64,000 nt of DNA, taken from NCBI GenBank assembly GCA_027704905.1, contig CM050999.1, forward strand, positions 6,799,624 through 6,863,623, written 5' to 3'. The position numbers and the translations under genes were made by a program. Shown piece by piece: positions 1-19,499 of this stretch (positions within the stretch are counted from its first letter, which is position 1; the number at the start of each line of letters is the position of its first letter). This DNA comes from Muraenolepis orangiensis. Taxonomy: Eukaryota; Chordata; Actinopteri; Gadiformes; Muraenolepididae. The notes beneath the pieces were generated by a model. It saw only the letters and a program-made list of their open reading frames with translations, made no database searches and was not told where the DNA came from.

Positions 1-51
1 TCACTAGTGGCGGCCATGTTGGTTCTTACATGTCTAAGTGTTTTGTTTCAG

Positions 52-3000
52 GGACGATGACATTGAGGTTCTCGCCGACGATGGTGGAAAAGGTGAAGCC
101 TCGTCTCCCAGTCGGCCCCTGAGTCGGACCCCCAGGTACCTGTTCTACCAGAATCTCAACCCTGATCCCTTGCCACTTGCCGCTTGTTGGTTCTATTGTT
201 GGCCAACTTATGGTACTTTCACCTGAGCAGTGGTTCAGCTGTTGGAGGCTTGTTGGGAGGGAAAGGCATCCTTGTGGGCGGTAAGTAGCTCAGGAGGTAG
301 AGCGGTTGTCTGACAACCAGAAGGTTGCTGGTGATCATATTATTATTATTATTATGGCTTGATGGGAAGGAAATGCACTTGATGACTTGTAGTTCTCTTG
401 CGCTACCTGTTGATTGACCTTATTGTAATGTAAACTGACCTAGGAGACCATCTAAACTTGTCGGGGTCTAGGTGTGTTTCTTGGTGTCTGGGGCTGATTT
501 AGTTTTTTGTTCTCCCAGTAAGAGGAACACTCAGGTTCCCCCTGGTGGCCTTCTGGACTCAATCACTAACATATTTGGGTAGGTGGCTCACTCTACTGGT
601 TATGTCAGTCTGTCTCTCTCACTCGACTGTACCGTTGTTCCACTGTCTGTTTGCGTGGATGCTTCATATTTCCATGGGACCATGTTACTTACTGGCATAG
701 CCCTGCTGTTAAGTCTTGTAAAATGGCTGACCTCGTCGCCATGCCAACAGTTGCTTGTCCAAGGTCTATGATGAGCTGTAAAATGTCTGATTACCCATAA
801 TCCTCTGCGCCCCCCTCAGCTCCCAGCAGCCCCTGCCCTACCCAGCATGCTCTAGTTGTGCAGCGCTGGTTTCAGGAGCTGCTGACACACAGGATGTGAC
901 ATCACAATCTTGAGTCAGTCAGAGATCCCATTGGCTCAGTGTGATGATGACATCCCACAGAACCAATGAGCATGGAGTAAGGGGGCGGGGCCAGTGGACA
1001 GGGCGCTGATCACAAGTTTTCAAGCTGAGACCTTCTGGACGAGCATGTGTTGTGCTATTAAAAGGCCAAACACTTCAGGTTCAATGTGCTAGGTGGTCAC
1101 CGTATCGGCCAATCAGAAGTTATGCGTGCCGTAGTGTGTTTAAGCTAGAGGGATGATTCACCTCGGGCTGGCCATTAGGGGGCAGTAGTGGCCTGAACTA
1201 GCACCTTGAAACCTGGCTGCCTTCCGCCAATCGGAACACTGCTTTCCAACTCTGTCTGTTGTTGTTTTTTAGCCGTCGTCCTGGTAGCTCTCTCGGTACG
1301 TCGCCAGAGAACCCGGAGACCCCACTGGGAGGGATGGATCTCAGAGTCCCTTCCACCGCACTACACGTCTTCGTGAGTACCTAATCGTCTGTCTCTCTGC
1401 CGGTCTCACTGCTGGGATTTCAGTGGCGCTCTCTGCAAGGCGTTGGGCTAACGTGGTAGCCTCTTTATCCAAGGTCCATGATGAGCTGTAAAAGGTCTGA
1501 TTACCCACAATCCTCTGTACCCCCCTCAGCTCCCAGCAGCCCCTGCCCTACCCAGCATGCTCTAGCTGTGCAGTGCTGGTTTCAGGAGCTGCTGACAAAT
1601 TGGATGTTGCATCACAAGCTTGAGTCAGTCAGAGATCCCATTGGCTGAGTGTGATGATGATTGACATCCCACAGAACCAATAAGCATGGAGTAAGGGGGC
1701 GGGGCCAGAGGACAGGGACATGATCAGAAGTTTTCAAGCTGAGACTCAAAAAATTAAATTGGCCTCATATTTGCAGCGAGACGCAAACAACTACATCCAT
1801 CTGGTTTTAACGGAGCAAAGCGCGTAGCACGTATATATTAATGTGACGCGACGTCGTTTAGCGTAACGGCGTCTGTTTTGGCTCGGTTCCAGGAGGCCCA
1901 CGATGGAGAGGTGAATGCCGTGCGCTTCAGCCCAGGCTCTCGTCTCCTAGCGACTGGAGGGATGGACCGACGGGTCAAACTGTGGGAGGTGGTCTCTGGT
2001 AAGCCCCGCCCCTTCCCAGATAATGATGAAGAACCGATCGCGTCTGTGCTGGTATTTGTTGACTGGTCCAACTAGCACGGTTCAGAGCGGCAGATTCATC
2101 CATAGATATTGGTTTCCATCGTCAAGATCGATATATAAATGGATGGAAAGATGTATATATCGGGGTGGTTTACTGCCTAAGGTGGCTGCTCTTTGCCATG
2201 ACAACCGCTACGTGACGAAGGTCCATGATGAGCTGTAAAAGGTCTGATTACCCACAATCCTCTGCGTCCCCTCAGCTCCCAGCAGCCCCTGCCCTACCCA
2301 GCATGCTCTAGTTGTGCAGCGCTGGTTTCAGTAGCTGCTGACACACAGGATGTTACATCACAATCTTGAGTCAGTTAGAGATCCCATTGGCTCGGTGTGA
2401 TGATGGTTGACGTCCCACAGAACCAATAGGCAGGGAGATAAGGGGCGGGGCCAGAGGACGGGGAGCTGATCACAAGTTTTCAAGCTGAGACCTTCTGGAG
2501 CAGCGTCTCCTACGTCCTGTGGGACTAGCGGGTCTAGCTCTGGCTGTTTAAAGCTGTCTTCTAACGTTACCTTTGTGTGTAGGTCGCTGTGAACCCAAAG
2601 GATCCCTTACCGGGAGCAACGCGGGCATCACCAGTATAGAGTTTGACAGCACTGTAAGTCCTCAACTAGGTCCTCCTAGAACAATCCTCTCGAGTTCTTG
2701 TCCTGTGACCAAGAGGATGCTGAGTGTCCTTCTCTCCTCGTCTCTCAGGGCTCCTACCTGCTTGCTGCCTCAAACGACTTCGCCAGCCGCATCTGGACCA
2801 TGGATGACTTCCGGCTAAGGGTGAGTGCCGTCTGTCACACCGATGATCGACTTGGATCTGGGAGGACCAACGGGTGTGGTGTGGAGGGCGTGGCATGTTG
2901 TGACCCGTGCTCTCATTCCAGCACACCCTGACGGGTCACAGCGGGAAGGTCCTGGCTGCTCGCTTCCTATTGGACAACGCCCGAATCGTCTCCGGGAGTT

Positions 3001-4952
3001 ACGACCGCACCCTCAAACTGTGGGACCTCCGCAGTAAAGTCTGTATGTGATTGGTTGCTTCGATCTCGTGAATATTCATAATTAAGGAGGGCTGACCTTT
3101 TACATATCTTCTGGCAGCTGCCTGCAATCTGCCTGCTAGTTAGACTAGCAGACCAGTTCTACTGGGAGATGACCCGTCTGTGTTGCAGGTATGAAGACCG
3201 TGTTTGCGGGCTCCAGTTGTAATGACATCGTCTGCACAGAGCAGTGTGTCATGAGCGGCCATTTTGATAAGAAGGTTCGCTTTTGGGACATCAGGTGAGT
3301 GATCTTGTTATAGTTAGTTTAGGTGTCTACGGTCATGCCAACGGCTGCTTGTCCAAGGTCTATGATGATCATCTGTAAAAGGTCTGATTACCCACAATCC
3401 TCTGCGCCCCCTCAGCTCCCAGCAGCCCCTGCCCTACCCAGCATGCTCTAGTTGTGCAGCGCTGGTTTCAGGAGCTGCTGACACACAGGATGTTGCATCA
3501 CAATCTGAGTCAGTTAGAGATACCATTGGCTCAGTGTGATGATTGACATCCCACAGAACCAATAAGCCTGGAGTAAGGGGGCATGGCCAGAGGATGGGGA
3601 CATGATCACAAGTTTTCAAGCTGAGACCTTCTGGATGAGCGTGTTTTGAGCTTTTAAAAGGCCAAACACTTCAATAAGCTGGTGGTAACCATATTGGCCA
3701 ATCAGAGGTTATGCATGCAGTAGCGTTTGTTTAAGCTAGAGGGAGTAGTCTCCTCCAGCCGGTCAATGTGCTAAGGGGGTCATGTGGTGTGCAGGGCGGA
3801 GAGCATCGTGACGGAACTGGAGCTCCAGGGTCGGGTCACCAGTCTGGACCTGAGCCAGGAACGCACAGAACTGCTCACCTGCTCCCGGGACGACCTCCTG
3901 AAGATCATTGACCTTAGAACAAACGCTGTCCGCCACACCTTCAGGTACGAAGATCTGAATCGGTGATCAGACTGTATACGACGCGTTTGTGCAGTCCACC
4001 CAGAGGACATGAGTCTTCTCTGGAAGGAACCGGTGCCATAGTGGGACCCAACCCTAACGTCACTGTACTACACTGTGTACTACTAAATCACTTTGTTGTG
4101 TGAACTGAATTGTACTAGGTCTGAGGCTTACGTCACCACCACCCTCTAACTCTCACGTCTCCTCTTCCAGTGCTCCGGGCTTCAAGTGTGGCGCCGACTG
4201 GACCAGAGTCTGCTTCAGGTAGGTGTCATCACCGCTCACTAGTCCGACGCCGCTCAGTGAGCTGTTGGACCCTGAACATGCAGCTATGTTCTTTGATTGC
4301 TCAATGGTTCTGTTTTCCAGTCCTGACGGCAGCTACGTGGTGGGGGGTTCTGCGGACGGGGGTGTCTACGTGTGGAACGTTCTGACGGGCAAACTGGACC
4401 GCCTTCTGGACAAGAACCACAGGTAAATGCATACCTGCGCACAAACCCATGGACACTCGCTCACTGGGGTTGGGTATTGGATTTGAGTTGGTCATTTCTA
4501 TAAGGGATATATCACCAACTGCTTAGATAAGATCTGCTTAGGCTAGAGATATACTGTGACAACCGGCTGCGTGGTTAACATAATCACATACTTGCCCATG
4601 TGCTGCTTGGATTACAAACAGACGATCTGATGACTAACGACCATCTGGGACCCAAAGCATTCCATTAAACATATTTTATTCAATAACGCAGTAACAATAT
4701 TTAACATGGTTTCTACAGTAGTTTGGTTGATTTGCAATGTTCCACTTTAATTCTCGTGATCGCTCAGAAAAGTCTGTCAAAAAGAGTCCTCATCTTGGTC
4801 CCACTGCTTTGCTCACGACTTGTAAGGGTGACTCTCCTAACTCTGAACTCTGTCTCAGCTCGGCCATCAACGCGGTGTCCTGGTCCCCGTCAGGAACCTT
4901 TGTCGTCAGCGTGGAGAAGGGAAGCAAGGCTGTCCTCTGGTCGGACCTCTGA
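52..4952 (+). CDS. atg16l1: ATG16L1, autophagy-related 16-like 1 (3' part, partial)
   Basis: Scaffold of the ATG12-ATG5-ATG16L1 complex, which directs LC3/GABARAP lipidation at the phagophore and, through its WD40 propeller, at single membranes. Twelve exons are in the window: 52-135, 519-578, 1273-1372, 1893-1998, 2583-2653, 2749-2820, 2922-3042, 3189-3294, 3795-3944, 4171-4218, 4321-4422, 4859-4952. All have AG/GT borders and phases agree (1 base + 371 codons including stop). The first three encode the acidic linker (DDDIEV) and the LLDSITNIFG segment. The rest give the seven-bladed WD40 domain, with AHDGEVNAVRFSPGSRLLAT, GGMDRRVKLWEV, TLTGHSGKVL and FDKKVRFWDI, ending KAVLWSDL. The N-terminal ATG5-binding helix and coiled coil lie left of the window. 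Position next to sag, as in human 2q37, favours ATG16L1 over ATG16L2. Introns carry four copies of a 300-430 bp repeat. Confidence 0.95.
281..336 (+). mobile_element. tRNA-derived SINE fragment
   Basis: In an atg16l1 intron. It has a box A-like segment (TAGCTCAGGAGGTAGAGCGG), a GGTT..AACC anticodon-arm-like hairpin, then GGTTGCTGGT resembling a decayed box B. No acceptor stem or CCA end is visible, so it is a SINE head rather than a tRNA gene. A short ATT microsatellite follows. Confidence 0.55.
767..1190 (+). repeat. Intronic dispersed repeat, copy 1 (long form)
   Basis: First of four copies of a unit with landmarks GATGAGCTGTAAAA, CAGCTCCCAGCAGCCCCTGC, CAGCATGCTCTAGTTGTGCA and GGGGCGGGGCCAG. 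The long form continues through TTTAAGCTAGAGGGA. No ORF, TIR or poly(A) tail was recognised; probably a locally duplicated non-autonomous element. Confidence 0.75.
1470..1748 (+). repeat. Intronic dispersed repeat, copy 2 (short form)
   Basis: Same landmarks as the copy at 767, ending just after the AAGTTTTCAAGCTGAGA segment. Lies in the atg16l1 intron between exons 1273-1372 and 1893-1998. Confidence 0.75.
2215..2500 (+). repeat. Intronic dispersed repeat, copy 3 (short form)
   Basis: Same landmarks in the same order, in the intron between exons 1893-1998 and 2583-2653. Confidence 0.75.
3352..3770 (+). repeat. Intronic dispersed repeat, copy 4 (long form)
   Basis: Long form like copy 1, including AAAAGGCCAAACACTTCA and TTTAAGCTAGAGGGA near the end. 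It fills most of the intron between exons 3189-3294 and 3795-3944. Confidence 0.75.
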
Positions 4953-5110
4953 TTGGCTGCTCGGCTCTCTGGTCGGACCTCTGATTTGGATGGTCGGACC
5001 TCTGATTGGCTGCTCGGCTCTCTGGTCGGACCTCTGATTTGGATGGTCGGACCTCTGATTGGCTGCTCGGCTCTCTGGTCGGACCTCTGATTTGGCTGCT
5101 CGGTCCTCTG
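4938..5110 (+). repeat. Minisatellite spanning the atg16l1 stop codon
   Basis: CTCTGGTCGGACCTCTGATT, which encodes the last residues and the TGA of atg16l1, is repeated several times into the 3' UTR, interleaved with GGCTGCTCGG and TTGGATGG segments. The first TGA at 4950-4952 ends the protein. Confidence 0.85.
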
Positions 5111-5488
5111 GACTGACCTCAGATCGGCCTACTCGGCCCTCTGGCATCGGCTTCATGAACCTGGACCGAACAGCAGCCGTAAAGCCTGTTAAATCAGAGC
5201 ACTGATAGAGGGAGCTCTCGGGATACCCAGCAGAGGACTCCACATGAATGAATATATATATGTGTATAGATGTATGTCTATATATATCTACGCAAAGACT
5301 GTTCTCTAAGCAAGCAGAGAAATGCTTTTTAAGACTGCTGTTGATGCAAACCTTGGCTTTTAAAGTGTGGGAGGTGTGTAGAAGGTTTTACTGTGCTGTT
5401 GTGGGTCCCGGTGACCCCCCCCCCCCCCCCATGACCTCACGTGTCTGTCCTGTATCCGTGTGGATGAAGTCACTGAAGTAAACGGTCA

Positions 5489-5563
5489 ATTAAAAACGTT
5501 GTCTTGGTCTCTTTGTCCTGAGTTCACCGTAGCTCGGCCAATGAGAACACAGGAGATAATAAA
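5489..5563 (+). promoter_or_regulatory. Candidate poly(A) signals of atg16l1
   Basis: ATTAAA at 5489-5494 and AATAAA at 5558-5563, about 540-610 bases after the stop. Confidence 0.5.
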
Positions 5564-6184
5564 ATATGAACAAATATCTAACCAATGGTTACAGGGTAAG
5601 TCCTCTCCCATTGGTCTATGGAAAGCGCCACGAGTTTGACGAGTTGACCGTGACAAACGCCGTCCAGAACGCTTTTTTTTTATTTATTTTTTAATGCCGT
5701 TCAAAGGGTCACAGAAGTCCGTTCTGTAATATGGTAATGAGCTCCGCCTTGTGGTTTTCAGCCACTAAATGTGAACAGTTTTCACCCAATTAGTGAAGAA
5801 CGAGAACGGATCACACTACATATTCGCTGATCTTCGGATCTATTCTATTCTGCCGTCGTTTGTCTTGCTTCTCGTTTGGGTATCCTAAATAAAACTCCAA
5901 ATATGCCACTCTGGGTGTTTTATTACACTGACAAACTTTCTGGTTAAATGTAATTAAACAGCAGTTTGGTATTAATTGGACTAGGTTTGAGCCATGTTCT
6001 GTAGTCAAGCTGGTACAGTGGGCTCATTTTAAATGAACCAACTTTTAATATGGTATCCTGTTTCGGTCCGAGTAATGCCACGGCACTTGGTTTATCACGA
6101 AGCTTTCACATCCATTGTAGCCGAGGTAAAACATGGCCTCTAGAGGGAGCCCACATGTCAACTAGCCTACTGAATGAACACTAC

Positions 6185-6430
6185 TGGTACCATACCATTA
6201 GTGTTCATACAATTCATACCATTAGTGTTCATACAATTCATACCATTAGTGTTCATACAATTCATACCATTAGTGTTCATACAATTCATACCATTAGTGT
6301 TCATACAATTCATACCATACCATTGGTATGGTATGAGTTGAACACTACTGGTATGAGTTGAACACTACTGGTATGAGTTGAACACTACTGGTATGAGTTG
6401 AACACTACTGGTATGAGTTGAACACTACTG
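6185..6430. repeat. Two facing minisatellites with a central palindrome
   Basis: About five copies of a 24-26 bp unit containing ACCATTAGTGTTCATAC are followed by about six copies of a unit containing GGTATGAGTTGAACACTACT, roughly its inverted form. The junction at 6311-6335 is a palindrome with 12-bp arms and a 1-nt spacer. Confidence 0.8.
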
Positions 6431-6784
6431 GTCTGGTGCTGCTGAGGTTTCGGCTTTTGAGTTTCGGTTTGCCTTTTCTTTTTTTTATCCAATGAAAAAC
6501 AATTCTGTGGTTCTTTGACAGTAAAGACGTTCTCATTTCGCTGTACGCTGACACATTTTAATAGTGAATGAATTAAACTGATAGTGTACCATCAGCGATA
6601 TATATTGTTTCCATCTTTTGACAAACGTTTTTATTAGTTAAGGGGAAGGATTTTCCACAAGATATGTCTGGCAGGGGCGTCGCTGGGATTGGTGGGATTT
6701 GGAGTATCTTGTGTAGGTTCTGAGCTCAGTTTAATGACATTGTCCAATATTAACGTTCATTGTTATATTAACAATCAAAACATA

Positions 6785-7215
6785 ATATTGTAGGAATTAC
6801 TAAGTCATAATTATGACTTGGTATCTCATAATTATGACCTAACTATCTCATAATTATGACTTATCTATCTCATAGTTATGACTTACTTTCTATGAGTTAG
6901 TATCTCATAATTATGACTTAGTATCTCATAATGACTTAACTATCTCATAATTATGACTTAGTATCTCATAATGACTTAACTATCTCATAATTATGACTTA
7001 GTATCTCATAATGACTTAACTATCTCATAATTCTGACTTAACTTTCTCATAATTATGACTTACTATCTCATAATTATGACTTAACTATCTCATAATTATG
7101 ACTTAACTATCTCATAATAATGACTTGGTATCTCATAATTATGACTTACTTTCTCATAATTATGACTTAGTATCTCATTATGACTTAACTATCTCATAAT
7201 TCTGAGATAGGTAAG
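6785..7215. repeat. AT-rich tandem array (TCATAATTATGACTT units)
   Basis: About 18 units of 20-22 bp. The core CATAATTATG is itself palindromic. A related array in the other orientation lies at 8085-8320. Confidence 0.8.
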
Positions 7216-7404
7216 TCATATTTATGAGAAAGTTAAGTCAACTCCCCTCTCTTGTCCAGAGGAACGGACCTCTCCCCAACTCCCCCCTGTATATAATTCA
7301 ATGTCTATAGTTCTGTTTACAAACCTATACAAACGGCCTATTACTGTTCGTTGAATGGTCTGTATTGGCCTACAGTCTATAGTCCCTTTTCCAAACTTAC
7401 ACAA

Positions 7405-7525
7405 GCAGGCTGTTGGAGGGCGATAGATACCTGGGTGTCCAGCTCAACAACAGACTGGATATTAACACTGAGGCTGTGGACAGAGCAGACTACTTCTTGA
7501 GGAAGCTTAGGTCCTTTAGTCAGGG
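7405..7525 (+). pseudogene. LINE reverse-transcriptase fragment
   Basis: The + strand reads RYLGVQLNNRLDINTEAVDR, then ADYFLRKLRSF, resembling the C-terminal YLGV..LRKLRSF segment of fish non-LTR retrotransposon ORF2. It is open only for about 40 codons and is a dead fragment. Confidence 0.5.
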
Positions 7526-8084
7526 TCCCCAGGGTCATGGAATTCCTCGAAAAGTCATGGAATTTTAAAAGTAATGTAATGTAAATCTCATGTAATGTAG
7601 TTGATTCATTGAAAGTTTTGGAAAAGTCACAGAATTAGATTTTGTTGTATGTAGGGCTAATAATGAAATGATGTTATTGTTATTGTGTTATTGTATTGTA
7701 ACATTCTCATGTTAATTCCTGCAATGTGATACAGTTTCCACTTAAATGGACATATCCTATCTCGTCCGTTAGAAAAGGAACAAAGGTTGTTTCAATAATA
7801 AGGCCCAACCGGTGGAGTGACCTATGCCTATGTGTGTACCTGTAGGTTGTGAAAGGTCATTTAACCTTTAAAAGTCATGTAAAAGTTTTTAAATGGTGTC
7901 AGTGTCATAGTAACGACAGAAAGCTATAGTGCAAAAAACTTCAGTCAATTGGTTATAAACCATCTAGATAGTTAAGGCATAATTATGAGATAGTATATTA
8001 TTATTATTATTATTATTATTATTATGTTAAAGGATGGCTTTTCGACCTGATGATTGGTTCATTGGCTGTCTCTTCTTTGGCCCA

Positions 8085-8320
8085 TCTCATAATTATGAGA
8101 TAGTTACGTCATAATTATGAGATAGTTACGTCATAATTATGAAATAGTTGAGTCATAATTTTGAGATAGTTACGTCATAATTATGAGATAGTTACGTCAT
8201 AATTATGAAATAGTTGAGTCATAATTATGAGATAGTTACGTCATAATTATGAGATAGTTACGTCATCATTATGAGATAGTTAAGTCATTATTATGAGATA
8301 GTAAGTGATAATTATGAGTT
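8085..8320. repeat. AT-rich tandem array, opposite orientation
   Basis: Units containing CATAATTATGAGATAGTTA, the reverse complement type of the 6785-7215 array. Confidence 0.8.
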
Positions 8321-8764
8321 TTAATGTGACAGTTTTTGTTTCAAGTGGTGGAAACGGGCTTCCATAACTGGCAGTCCTTCAATCTGGACGAGAAGCTAAG
8401 AAGAAGGAACTCCCTCCAGAAGTAGGAGCCAAACTCGAGTTGCGGGTGCAAAACCTCCCTGTCAGTGCACTCTGGGGCCAACCTACCAAGGGACATAAAA
8501 AACAATAAAAACAATATTTCTGCTCTGTAAGAATTCGGTCCTCAACAAGAGGTCTGGACAACAGAGACAGCTACGACCACTTCACCCTGACCCTTTGGGC
8601 GGCATTAAAAAACGGTGTTCTGAACGGCGTTCTGGATGGCGTTTTGTCACTTTTAACGCGTCAAATGGGTTGCATATGGCTTTCCATATTGGTCCAACTC
8701 AACAAGCATATGGCGCAGGGCAGTTTCCTTTAACTAACTAGTGCTACAGCTAGTTGGCTTTAGA

Positions 8765-8880
8765 TTAGATTTAAGATTAGATTCAAATGTATTGTCATTG
8801 CACAGCACAAGTACAGTACAGCGAAGATAATTTAGCATCTAACCAGAGTGCAAATGTTGCAGTAAAGTGCATGGTAATAT
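8765..8880. mobile_element. LINE/SINE 3'-tail-like fragment
   Basis: Contains TTCAAATGTATTGTCATTGC and TAGCATCTAACCAGAGTGCA, segments that recur at the 3' ends of fish retroelements. No ORF. Confidence 0.4.
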
Positions 8881-9235
8881 ATAATTAACAGTTTACAGTT
8901 GCTAAGACAGTCTACTAGGTAGTCACTAGTGCACATGGCGGCCACAGTATCAAGCAGATTGGGGCTTTATTTGGCTAGTACAATAACGGATCTTTTCATT
9001 TTCATTTTTTATAATTGCATATTGTTTTGGGTCTTCTCCTGCTGGCCAGATGTGGGTATTGTCTGATACGGCTAAAACACTCTTATTGCTCTTAATCACA
9101 ACTTTTAATGTTGTCAATCATCACAACCTGTTGGGCTGTAGAACTACTAACTATAACCCCCACCTGTCATCTGGTAAGCAGCTTCTCCACTCACACACAG
9201 CTGCTGAGTCTGTTAAACACAGCTTTAAAGATTCG

Positions 9236-9385
<150 letters not shown>

Positions 9386-9536
9386 TGTACAGAGCATGTG
9401 CAGAGGGTGTGTATGCATACTAGTGGATTATGTAGATTATAAATGGTTCCTAGAAATGTAAACCTTGTAGCTGTCAGGACAACAAGGAGAGCGGTCTGTG
9501 TGCATCTGTCTGTAGGTACGTGTGTGTATATGTGTG

Positions 9537-9573
<37 letters not shown>

Positions 9574-9698
9574 ATACATATATGTATGTGTGTATATATA
9601 CTGTATATGTATATATGTGTGTGTGTGTGTGTAAATGTATATACTGTATGTCTATGTGTGTTTATATATGTATATATGTATGATGTTTTTAGGTCATC

Positions 9699-17320
<7,622 letters not shown>

Positions 17321-17329
17321 CCTGCTGAG

Positions 17330-17600
17330 GCCTAGGAGACAAGATGGCCACTAGACGACACGATGGCCACTAGGAAACAATATGGCCACTAGACGACACG
17401 ATGGCCACTAGGAAACAATATGGCCACTAGGAGACCACATTGCCACGTGGAGACAGTATGGCCACTAGGAGAAAAGTTAGCCACTAGGAGCCTATATGGC
17501 CACTAGGAGACATGTTAGCCACTAGGAGACAAGATGGCCCCTAGGAGACATTATGGCCACTTGGAGACAAGATAGCCACTAGGTGACAAGATGACCATGA
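17330..17600 (+). repeat. Minisatellite in the sag 3' UTR
   Basis: About 13 units of 19-20 bp with core ATGGCCACTAGGAGACA, beginning within 15 bases of the sag stop codon. Confidence 0.85.
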
Positions 17601-17757
17601 GGACACAAGCTGGGTCACTCAATCTTTAGTATATTGTTACCATGGTGACGGGAAAGCCTTTATAACAGTTTAAGGGAATAAAGAGATGAGCCAATCAGGA
17701 CGGAGATATGCAAATGCCCTGCATCCCCAGAAGATTAATGTGTAGTATGAGCTCACC

Positions 17758-17763
17758 AATAAA
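17758..17763 (+). promoter_or_regulatory. Poly(A) signal of sag
   Basis: AATAAA about 440 bases after the stop, downstream of the 3' UTR minisatellite. Confidence 0.65.
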
Positions 17764-17887
17764 CACTGTTCATGACTGTTTTACATATGGCTCTTGTCTT
17801 TCTCTATAACCCTTTATCAGCCTTGATGTGCAGCCTTTTTTGCTGATCTTTCATTCAAGAAGTTTTTTTCTAAATAACAAACTTACA

Positions 17888-18480
17888 ACCACAGTCTGCT
17901 ACTGGTTCTGCTGGTCGCTGCCCAGTACAACCACAGTCTGCTACTGGTTCTACTGGGAGCTGCCCAGTACAACCACAGTCTGCTACTGGTTCTACTGGGA
18001 GCTGTCCAGTACAACCACAGTCTGCTACTGGTTCTACTGGGAGCTGTCCAGTTCAACCACAGTCTGCTACTGGTTCTACTGGGAGCTGCCCATTACAACC
18101 ACAGTCTAATACTGGTTCTACTGGGAGCTGCCAGTACAACCACAGTCTGCTACTGGTTCTACTGGGAGCTGTCCAGTACAACCACAGTCTTCTACTGGTT
18201 CTACTGGGAGCTGCCAGTATAACCACAGTCTGCTACTGGTTCTACTGGGAGCTGCCCAGTACAACCACAGTCTGCTACTGGTTCTACTGGGAGCTGCCAG
18301 TACAACCACAGTCTGCTACTGGTTCTCCTGGGAGCTGCCCAGTACAACCACAGTCTGCTACTGGTTCTACTGGGAGCTGTCCAGTACAACCACAGTCTGC
18401 TACTGGTTCTACTGGGAGCTGCCCAGTACAACCACAGTCTCCTACTGGTACTACTGGGAGCTGCCAGTACAACCACAGTT
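17888..18480 (+). repeat. 42-bp hairpin minisatellite, copy A
   Basis: About 14 units containing CCACAGTCTGCTACTGGTTC and TACTGGGAGCTGCC. Each unit is a near-perfect inverted repeat (CCCAGTAnAACCA and TGGTTCTACTGGG). The same unit, in the same orientation, fills an intron at 58.5 kb. Confidence 0.92.
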
Positions 18481-18589
18481 ATTTTGTTATTTTAAATGTG
18501 ACTCATCAGGTGACCTCAGTCTTTGTCCTGGAGATCTGGGGGGGGGGGTCTGCTGTCCCCATCCGGGGAGCATCAGATAACCGAGGCTA

Positions 18590-19040
18590 CCGGGAGTATC
18601 TCTAACTAACTACAGGTTTACCAGAGTATCTCTGTAACTTATTAGAGATAACTAACTAAAAGTTTACCAGAGTATCTCTGTAACTAACTAGAGATATACC
18701 ACAGTATCTCTATAACTAAGTACTTATATTAGAGTATCTCTGTAACTGACTAGAGGTTTACCAGAGTATCTCTGTAACTAACTAGAGGTTTACCAGAGTA
18801 TCTCTGTAACTAACTACTGATATTAGAGTATCTCTGTAACTAACTAGAGGTTTACCAGAGTATCTCTGTAACTAACTAGAGGTTTACCAGAGTATCTCTG
18901 TAACTAACTAGAGGTTACCAGAGTATCTCTGTAACTAACTAGAGGTTTACCAGAGTATCTCTGTAACTAACTACTGATATTAGAGTATCTCTGTAACTAA
19001 CTAGAGATATACCAGAGTATCTCTGTGACTAACAAGAGAT
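18590..19040 (+). repeat. Minisatellite, about 32-bp unit
   Basis: About 13 units with core ACCAGAGTATCTCTGTAACT followed by AACTAGAGGTTT, between sag and the collagen gene. A short TA run and unique sequence follow up to the gene end at 19500. Confidence 0.85.
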
Positions 19041-19166
19041 ATAGTATATATATATATATATATATATGTAGTTAGTTATAGTAACTAACTACATGTATAA
19101 AGGGCTAGATAGAAAGGAGTAAGAAAATTAGTCTTGTTATGCTAAAGCTTGGAGAAAACATCTTTC

Positions 19167-19172
19167 TTTAAT
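19167..19172 (-). promoter_or_regulatory. Candidate poly(A) signal of the otolin-like gene
   Basis: ATTAAA on the minus strand about 330 bases after the stop. No AATAAA was seen nearer. Confidence 0.35.
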
Positions 19173-19499
19173 GCAGTTATTCCCAAAGGAACACATTACA
19201 CATAAAATACGAATCATTCAAAAGTTTGGACCAACAGAGAAACGGTTGAAATAGAATATATTATAGTTTGACTTCCTCAGACCAACTGGTACTGCTACGC
19301 AAAGGAAGCTAAAGGTCAATATCCCCTCTGTAGTCTACTGAGGATATCTCTGAATGAAGCTCAGTGCCCCTCTGATGTTGAGGTAGCTACAGAGAACAGA
19401 CACACTTTGCTCAACTTTCAGGGAGTATTGGATGCAGCGATTGGTCAGTCGGTGGTGTGTATTCTTCACGGTGTCTATTGGTGGCCCAGCGATGTCCTC

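Noticed and set aside
281..336. Functional tRNA gene
   Set aside because: Box A-like and arm-like segments exist, but there is no acceptor stem pairing and box B is degenerate; called a SINE fragment.
4495..4680. Possible small Cajal-body RNA in an atg16l1 intron (human ATG16L1 hosts SCARNA5/6)
   Set aside because: Looked for paired hairpins with H and ACA boxes or C/D boxes; only isolated box-like words (TGATGA, ACAAAC) were found without convincing stems.
6785..8320. Transposon bounded by the two inverted AT-rich arrays
   Set aside because: The unit core CATAATTATG is palindromic, so opposite orientation is weak evidence; no TSD or shared end was found.
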